DNA from: Riptortus pedestris
Lineage: Eukaryota; Arthropoda; Insecta; Hemiptera; Alydidae
Assembly (NCBI GenBank): GCA_019009955.1
Contig: CM032230.1
Coordinates: 17,093,501-17,157,500, forward strand
Direction: 5' to 3'
Length of the DNA stretch: 64,000 bases
Shown here: positions 56,050 through 64,000 of the stretch, in pieces
Numbering within the stretch: position 1 is the first letter of the stretch
Layout of the letters: every line of letters starts with the position of its first letter
Program-made: the position numbers and the translations under genes
The notes under the pieces: model-generated
The model's input: the letters and a program-made list of their open reading frames with translations, nothing else
The model's database searches: none
What the model was told of the DNA's origin: nothing

Positions 56050-58580
56050 TTGTAAAATGGTCATTCTCCTACAGATAGATCATTACAGCACATCAATGTA
56101 GCTGCCTATTAATAATAAGATCCATTAATCCAGTTGTTTATTAATTTTACTGCACATTAATGTAGCTGTCTACTAATGCTAATCTATTCTATATATATAA
56201 AGTGGCAATACCACCACGATTTCGGTGGAGGCCTCTGAAAAGTACAGCCCTTATCGCTGGGCTGATTTTCGAGATCCGTACCGTCTTGTTCGTCTCGGTC
56301 GACTTTTGCTTTGAAAAATTATTGAATCCGTAATATCTCTCGATCGGTAATAGCTAGAGGGCGTCGAAAATTTTTATTCCCGGCTGCATTTTTTTCGCCT
56401 TAAATTCCCTATAAATCCAAGGGTGGGCCCAATATCTTTCCCGACCGGGGGAAAAACTCTCCGATAAATCCCTGAGCCACAGACACCTTTAGCTTCTATA
56501 TAAGGCCGGTTCGATTCCCGTAGCAATGCGCTCATAGTCGAAAATCGCTTGCCCGCGGAAACGGACCTAACCCCCCCGTTTCTCGGTCGTTTTTCGGTCT
56601 CGACGGAGGAAATTATCAGACTTTTCACCGAGGCTTTTCCCCTAATTTCCCCCCGCCGCCCCACACGACCCTCTCGAAATCGGCCTTCGAAAAAAGTCTC
56701 TCTTTGTTGCCATCTCCCCCCTCCCCGGATACCGATAAGGGAAATCCGCTTCCGGGACCTCATCCCTTATTCGTCTCTCTACCGAAAAGCGGAAACCGGC
56801 TCCGTTAGAGACAGAGGGAAAAATCCGAGAGTCCGAAAACCCACGAATTTTCGCCTAAACGAATCCCCCCCCCCCCGGAAAATGCTACGGGGTCGAGCGA
56901 CCCGTCGGAAGATGTGGGCCTTCGAGTACTACGACGCTGGTGCCGCGATAAAAATTTACTTCCCGATCCCCTGGTTTTCCGGGCTAAATTTTGGGTTTTG
57001 GGTTTTCCGAGAAACGACGTTTTTGGGGCTCGGAATGGCGGACTTAAGGCCGCCCAGGGGGCCGACCGCTGGGCCGATTTTGGCGTACGGGGTACGGAAT
57101 CGAAGAAGACATTCTCACGGACCGAACGAGACCTCGATCGTCCGGATCCGACGTCCTGGGCGAGAGCTACGATTTTTCGAAGGCGAAAAACGCTGACTTT
57201 TATTAGCGGGGGTATGGGGAACAGTTTTTCCTCCGCGAGATTCGAACGGATAAAACCCCCCCTTTGGGCTATTCGAGGGGGGCAATCTCGCAGGGGGGCA
57301 AAGGCCGGGACTGTAGGAACCGTATACCGGCCTCAGGCACCGAGATTTCCCCTTAGAAAAGCCGCCAGACGTTTTTAAAGGCGAAATAGTAGCTCTACAG
57401 GCACGAAGGCCATTGGGAAATGCGCTACCCTACACACCCGGTATAGTGAGAAATGCGATCGCGAGCATGGCATTCTATATATATAAAGCGGCAACCAGGC
57501 GATCCCGAAGGGATCTTTACCTCTTGTGGCGATGCCAAAGGCATCGCTTTATCCTTTGTGGCGGTGCCGAATGACGCCAAGGGGGTAAATTGCTGGCGCA
57601 AGCTAGGTGTCTATAATGCAGCTCTCTATTAATGCTATTGTCCATTAATGTTGCTGTCTACTAATGCTACTGCACACTTATGCAGATGCCTGTTAATGCT
57701 ACTCCAGAGTAATTTGGCTCTCTATTAATGCTACTAACCATTAATACAAATGTCTATTAATGCTATTGCCCATTAATTTAGCTGCCTACTAATGCTACTG
57801 TACATTAACGTTGCTGCCTACTAATGTTATTGCACATTAATGTTGTTGTCTATTAATGTTACTGCACATTAATGTAGCTCTCTACCAATACTATTGTCTA
57901 CTAATGCAGCTCTCTATTAATGCTATTGTCCATTAATGTATCTATCTATTAATGCTATTGCCCATTAATGTAGCTATCTATTAATGCTATTGGACATGAA
58001 TGTATCTATCTATTAATGCTATTGCCCATTAATGTAGCTATCTATTAATGCTATTGGACATGAATGTAGCTGTCTATTAATGCTATTGCCCAATAATGTA
58101 TCTATCTATTAATGCTATTGCCCATTAATGTAGCTATCTATTAATGCTATTGCCCATTAATGTAGCTATCTATTAATGCTACTGCACATGAATGTAGCTG
58201 TCTATTAATGCTATTGCCCATTAATGTAGCTATCTATTAATGCTATTGCCCAATAATGTATCTATCTATTAATGCTATTGCCCATTAATGTAGCTATCTA
58301 TTAATGCTACTGCACATGAATGTAGCTGTCTATTAATGCTATTGCCCATTAATGTACTTCTCTATTAATGCTACTGCACATTATTGTAGCTGACTATTAA
58401 TGCTATTGCCCATTAATGTACTTCTCTATTAATGCTACTGCACATGAATGTAGCTGTCTATTAATGCTATTGCACATTAATGTAGCTGTCTATTAATGAT
58501 ATTGCCCATTAATGTACTTCTCTATTAATGCTACTGCACATGAATGTAGCTGACTATTAACGCTACTGCACATTAACGCT
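56050..58580. repeat. 32-bp minisatellite, interrupted
   Basis: Units of about 32 bases ('gtagctatctattaatgcta', 'ttgcccattaat') occupy about 56070-56180 and 57608-58580, around 33 copies in all. Block-wise repeats of the 'gcccaataatgtatctatct', 'ctgcacatgaatgtagctgt' and 'gtacttctct' variants indicate higher-order duplication. The Helitron-like sequence at 56188-57606 separates the two parts. Confidence 0.9.
56188..57606 (+). mobile_element. CpG-rich Helitron-like insertion
   Basis: Begins TTCTATATATATAAAGTGGC and ends GCAAGCTAG (57598-57606), the TC...CTAG type of termini known for Helitrons. A short hairpin TTGC-TGGC-GCAA lies just before CTAG. A second 5'-like start TTCTATATATATAAAGCGGC is at 57473. 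The inside (56260-57450) is strikingly rich in C, G and CpG compared with the AT-rich window. Near the 3' end, hairpins such as GATCCC-GAA-GGGATC and GCGATGCC-AAA-GGCATCGC follow in series. No Rep or helicase motif is seen. The 215-codon plus frame at 56549-57196 and others have no recognisable domain and may just reflect few stop codons in GC-rich DNA. Confidence 0.6.
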
Positions 58581-59299
58581 GTTCACCATGACGGTATCCC
58601 CAGCATCCATTTTGATCGTAGTGTAGCCACCTGTAGAGTGTCAGGGTCAGAGGAGGCTTGCAACGGTGCATTGGAGGATCTGCCGGCATTTTCATGCTTT
58701 CCTCGGCCAGACCCATTTTTCCACGGCCCAATCTAGACGATAGCTGTTTAGTTATTCAGTTCTCTGACCACGCTGTTTCATTTAATGGAGGCCATTCCTT
58801 TTTTCTCCTTTCAGAAATATTAAACTGCATTCCGCTTGGTGGTCAGAATTAATTTTAAGAGCCATCTATAATCTCTATGGATTCTCCCCTTCCGCCATTC
58901 CATCTTCATGGAACCCAGCTGGTTCAACAATTCTATTTTATTTACATTTATTTATTTTTCCTTCTACTCCGACTGCGACGTTATAAATCTGTCAAACTCT
59001 TCTCGATAATAGTAACGAAACATGACGTGTGATGTTAGGTAAAACGAGAAGGATTAAGCAAGAATTAACCTTTTTATCTCTTACTAGTTAAATGGTTGTT
59101 ATGTTCTTGTTGAACCGGAACAAAGGGAACGGCCAGAATTCAATGAATATTGTAAGATATTCCTCCAAATTTCTGCAAGTATTTATAGCGTAGATGCATA
59201 TATATTCTTTTGGAGTTTTGGTCAAAATATCGGCATTTATAAAATGCGGTAAAATTTATTTCACCAACATTGACTAAAACTCCAAAAAGAATAACAACA
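58581..59299. other. Less AT-rich, then AT-rich sequence, no gene seen
   Basis: 58590-58930 has balanced composition with a 64-codon frame without domain. The remainder is AT-rich. Confidence 0.3.
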
Positions 59300-59341
59300 C
59301 CATATATATATATATATATATATATTGTGTGTGTGTTGTGT
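59300..59341. repeat. (AT)n(TG)n microsatellite
   Basis: Short AT run followed by a few TG units. The adjacent minus frame 59140-59478 is considered spurious. Confidence 0.85.
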
Positions 59342-59814
59342 CTTCGTCTGTGTTTGGGGGCACAACAATATGAGACTTCAAAGTAATTAAAAATATAAAT
59401 AAAAAGCAACAAACAATCTGCATTATTAAAAAACAAAAAAAAAAAACCATACTGATTAGGAATTAGAATGGCTGACAATAGCTTTCAAATTAATGGGCAT
59501 TAAATATTAAATGGCCATCCAGTAATGGAAGTTGAAGAAGAGTATATGGGGTACCATATGGCAAAATCTGATCCAACAAAATGTTCCGTATGTATCCAAG
59601 AACATTTATACAAACTAATACAATTCCTATTACAGTAATGCAGGCTTAATTGTTATAACACTAATGAAAAATACCATTTAAAGCTAAGGTCATTTTACTA
59701 TTTGGTTTATTGCTCAGGGTTACACGATTTAAACGAGTGTTGACCACTTCAATTGCTGCACACCAAATGCACCAAATGAAATACGTAAATCAAAAAATAA
59801 ATTAGAAATTTTAG

Positions 59815-60447
<633 letters not shown>

Positions 60448-60662
60448 ATTATTATTTATTAACGTCCACTTTTTGCAACTTAGGCTAATCGGGACGGGCT
60501 ATCTACAGGTTACCACCCTTTTCTAACCAGGGTGGGATTATAGGACGTTATTTAGTGAATTTCGTCACTAAATAATTTCCTTTGCCCAGGCAAGAATCGA
60601 ACTCGCCACTCTAGGTTTACCATGTGAGATAAAGGTCAACGCTTTAACTCGCATGGCTAAAT
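60448..60662 (-). mobile_element. tRNA-derived SINE, family 1, full-length
   Basis: Most complete copy. Tail (TTATTA)n 'ttattattattatttatta', 'acgtccac', 'gacgggctatctacaggtta', 'ctaaccagggtgggatta', B-box complement 'gcaagaatcgaactcgcc', 'ctctaggtttacc' and A-box side 'ctttaactcgcatggct'. Confidence 0.85.
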
Positions 60663-63600
60663 TTCCTTTATACTTAAATAGTCACATACAAAGAATACTT
60701 ATCTCTGGAAAACGTTTTGGATTTCAGCAGTGAAAATAAAGTAAATGATATTTTCTATTTCTTTCCAAGCATTTGCGGAAATAACATTATTAAACCATGA
60801 ATATTATTATAAATATTCCATTTGATTTACAACTTGCAGAAAAATTATGTTAGTTTGACATTTCTGATTTAAGACTTTAAAACAATTTAATTTAATTTAT
60901 AGTTACATTAAATATAACTCATTCAATTTATTTATGTAGTGTAATTATTTATAATATGATTACTAGTGTATATGCGGTTATTTTGTATATTAGAAATTAT
61001 AATATTTCATATATATATATAAAATATGTTAAAGTATATTAATAATCCCTTAACAACACAAATTGGGCACTGGGCCTAACTCTAGACTACATATTTGTAA
61101 ATTTAAGCCAATATACCAACTATCTGTTAATTTCAGAACATACCTGGCGCAGATGAGCGTTATTTTTTTCATAGTATTCTGAATATTTTCCAAACATTCC
61201 AGTCGACTATGTAATAGAAACGATTAACTTGGGAGAAAAGAAGAGAAATAAAAACAAAGATTTATTTTTGAAAGATATCATATTATGTTGTCAGAACGGA
61301 TATTGTAAATTCAACAATAAAATGTACAAACAGGCATTGCAAGAAGTATTATGAGAATATAAATCTCCTATAGCAAACTAAACTTAAATATTATAAAACA
61401 CCGGGTAATAATAAGTCTGTAAGTAAACACAAGTATTAGTAAAGAAGAATTTTAATTGCAATAGCGATAGTTTATGTAAGGTCTTTTTGAAACTAATTAA
61501 CATTGATTGTATCGCACAAGTATTAGCAAATTGTAACAAAAAATAAAGAATGTGTTCGTTATAACAAATGTTAGAAGAAATAATTTGAACAAAAGTTAAA
61601 TTATAATTTGTATTAATATAAGAATTAAGTAATAATAAATATTAAATTTATTTAAAAAAAAACAAAGAACTTTTTATTACTTCATCGCCACATTCTGCCT
61701 TCTATTTTTTCCCTTGCTATTGATCTTCCAAAATATGAGAAACCAATATTTCAAATTGAAACGTATAATTAATAGTTATGCGATATATGAATTAGTGTTA
61801 GGTGAAAATCGCCTTCGTAGGAATGGGAGTTCACAGAGAGCCGAAATACAGAAACATAAATAACTCTATAAATATTCCAATTAGAGACATAGATGTATGG
61901 AACAAGAATTGTACGACCCTTGTTAGCAATGTTTATATTGCATTTTTCGAACCGTAGTAGAGTAGTTTAACTTATGCTAAATACTGCAATTGAAGAGGAG
62001 CAATGGCTTATGCATTCTTTCCCAAAGTGGATAACAGACTCCATGCAACATGGTGGACCAGTGTTTTGGTCAACGTCGAGACATGGCGATCTGAATAAAT
62101 ATCTTAGCAGAATCGAGAGAAGATCCAAATTGCGAATAATACGAAGAGTAAAATGTCGAACAAATACTATTTCATTACCATAACATGAGAAGAAAACTAC
62201 AAGGAAAATATTTGTTTAATTGACTAACCTCAATGTTGTTTGAACAAACTAGTAGAAACAGAAAACCATTTCCAAGCTTTTAAGGTGCACTCGGGTGCTT
62301 AAAATAAAAAATAATAATTAAAACATAAGTGTAAATTAGAATCTTATTAATTACTACTACAGTAGGTTGTAAAATTTTAAGTAAATCAAAATATAAGTAT
62401 AGTATAAGTTTTTGTTAGAGTCCTGCAGTGCAGAGGCAGTGGCATTCCAATTGCGGGCGCCTTGAAACATTTGCTGTTTTTAAATATTTTGTCTCCAATC
62501 AAAACATATGAACTTAGGCTTCAACTCATTATTCGACTCTTATTTGAGTAATAAAGACGGGCTATTCTGACCTATTAAAATTCGGGTTTCAAAGCAAGAA
62601 AATACATTTTAAAGAACCACTTATATTGATGTCAGCCTTGAGGTAAAGCGGGGAGTACAGAAGAATAAAAAAAACAGAGAAGGACGGCGAAAGAGAAAGA
62701 AGGGGAGGGGAAACGTTTAAATTCAAACTACTGTACAGTGACCAGCAAAAATGTCAATTGAGATAGCAAAAATGAAAAGAACATATGTTACTGTTCTCCA
62801 TATCTCACCTTCCTCTAAGATTGTATTATGTGTTTGATGAATTGTGTGGTCAAACAGGCATTACGTCCAAGCAGAGAGGATGATAAGGGCTCCAAACATT
62901 TCCTTGGAGTAGCTTCATCATGTGTCGGAGATTTCGGTCTTTCCATCTATGGGAAAGAGTTCGTAGAAAAGGGACGAACGATGAATATTTGCTGATACGG
63001 GGAACTTGGTTCGCTTGATACACGCACCAAAAGATGGAGTTCACTTAGTTATTCCAAAGTGTGGACAACTTCTTGAATTTAGTAGTGATATTGAATGGCC
63101 AATGAGGGACAGTGGCATAGGATATGACTACCTGTGCAATGCCTACGGCAGTGAGGGATTTGACGAACAGGAAAATCATTAAATGTAAGTTCATTATTGG
63201 TAAAACAGTTATAGCGGATAGAAATCGAGTTGTCTCCTCAATTAAACATAATGTAAAATGGCCACTTTCTACATTTGTAATAAAATGTTTGCCGGGAATT
63301 ATTGAAAATGCAGCTAGGCCATCGGAGGGATGATGCAGCTAGTCGGGGAAAAGTAATTGAACGTCTCTAGTAAGTGCATTCTGCATTTAAGATAATGGCT
63401 AGCCCATTGTCGTTGGTCTGGCTCATAAATGGTTGTGGTTAGATGCATACAGTGCTGCTTTCATGATAATAGCATAACACTGCTGGATATCCTGTATACA
63501 TTATACTAACTAGCAGGACGAGCATCAGCTGACACAGTTCAGGGCATCAAAGGACCTAGATATTAGAATGAACATCATCTGGACATGGTGATATAGAATT

Positions 63601-63826
63601 AAAACGACTGATGTGGGAGCCATGTGACCTACACCTATTAAACTATAATACAAAATGTTTTCCTTCACATTCATAACTAATTATATCATTCGAAACTACT
63701 TTACATTTCCCATCAAATGCATCGGATCAAAAATACAATAGAACGATTGAAAGATGTTGACACGACAAAAAAAAAAAAAAATTAAATATTTTGTATATCT
63801 AATAGGTAGGGAGTTATTTACATTTT
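60663..63826. other. AT-rich region, no gene assigned
   Basis: Three kilobases with no clear exon. 61795-61970 has weak HINE-like blocks ('ataaataactctataaatat', 'atttttcgaaccgtagtaga'). Short frames at 61974-62183, 62850-63044 and 63124-63333 have no domain. A GA-rich patch lies at 62640-62710. Confidence 0.3.
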
Positions 63827-64000
63827 AGCATATTTCCCTTGAAAGGCCCTCGATCCTACCTAATAGATGATGAAAATGAGGTCCGTTCAAAATTATATAT
63901 ATAAATATCTTGTTTGTTACTGCTCTAGGGGTCGCAATTTTGTTTGATAGTTAACTCGATATATTAGCGTTTCGTGCAAAACTAAAGTTCAAGTTCGTTA
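63827..64000 (+). mobile_element. HINE-like element, 5' part, cut by window end
   Basis: AGCATATTTCCCTTGAAAGG, 'cgatcctacctaatagatga', 'gaaaatgaggtccgttcaaa', short AT tract, 'ctgctctaggggtcgcaatt', 'gttcaagttcgtta'. Continues past the window. Confidence 0.75.

Noticed and set aside
56374..57378. Frames of 129, 215 and 154 codons as possible genes
   Set aside because: They overlap each other in different frames and strands inside CpG-rich DNA where stop codons are rare; no domain recognised.

Overview
The window is 64 kb of AT-rich, intron-containing animal DNA. tRNA-derived SINEs, mariner, hAT and R2-like relics, long (AT)n tracts and a Ly6-type last exon suggest an invertebrate, probably an arthropod (insect likely, species not identifiable). 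No rRNA, functional tRNA, CRISPR or bacterial operon is visible. Most of the listed open frames are simple-repeat or transposon sequence.

Two pieces of host coding sequence are supported. (1) At 2190-2455 (+) is the terminal exon of a secreted Ly6/uPAR-like protein; its upstream exons lie outside the window. (2) Four short exons at 28009-28064, 29325-29386, 29484-29576 and 35881-36032 (+) join in phase into a complete 120-residue secreted protein. It has a signal peptide and six mature cysteines, the splice signals are canonical, and an AATAAA follows 36 bases after the stop codon. I do not recognise its family. Its 6.3-kb third intron is packed with repeats.

The dominant component is one repeat family with about 30 copies or fragments on both strands. 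Each full copy starts AGCAGATTTCCC, next to a near-palindrome, and carries an internal (AT)n tract. It ends with the inverted 12-mer GGGAAATCTGCT, then a hairpin (ACGCAG-CCC-CTGCGT) and GACGGAC, and sits between T runs. This matches non-autonomous Helentron elements (HINE, DINE-1-like). Copies occur head-to-tail, nested, with swapped 3' modules, and once with two 3' ends.

Other mobile DNA: a foldback MITE (4969-6261) with a hAT MITE inside it; an internally deleted mariner (7918-8674); a 3.25-kb BED-type hAT relic inside a HINE (10026-13279); an R2-like reverse transcriptase relic split by a second hAT MITE (38650-40330); a LINE tail (24728-24987); and a CpG-rich Helitron-like insertion (56188-57606) in a minisatellite. 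There are also two tRNA-SINE families.

Five tandem arrays are present, with units of 17, 53, about 49, 56 and 32 bp, at 3458-3775, 15455-17240, 36290-37560, 44040-44880 and 56050-58580. Four of them have higher-order structure. The remaining stretches, mostly after 40.9 kb, are AT-rich DNA in which I see no gene. A few less AT-rich islands could be conserved noncoding or exonic sequence.
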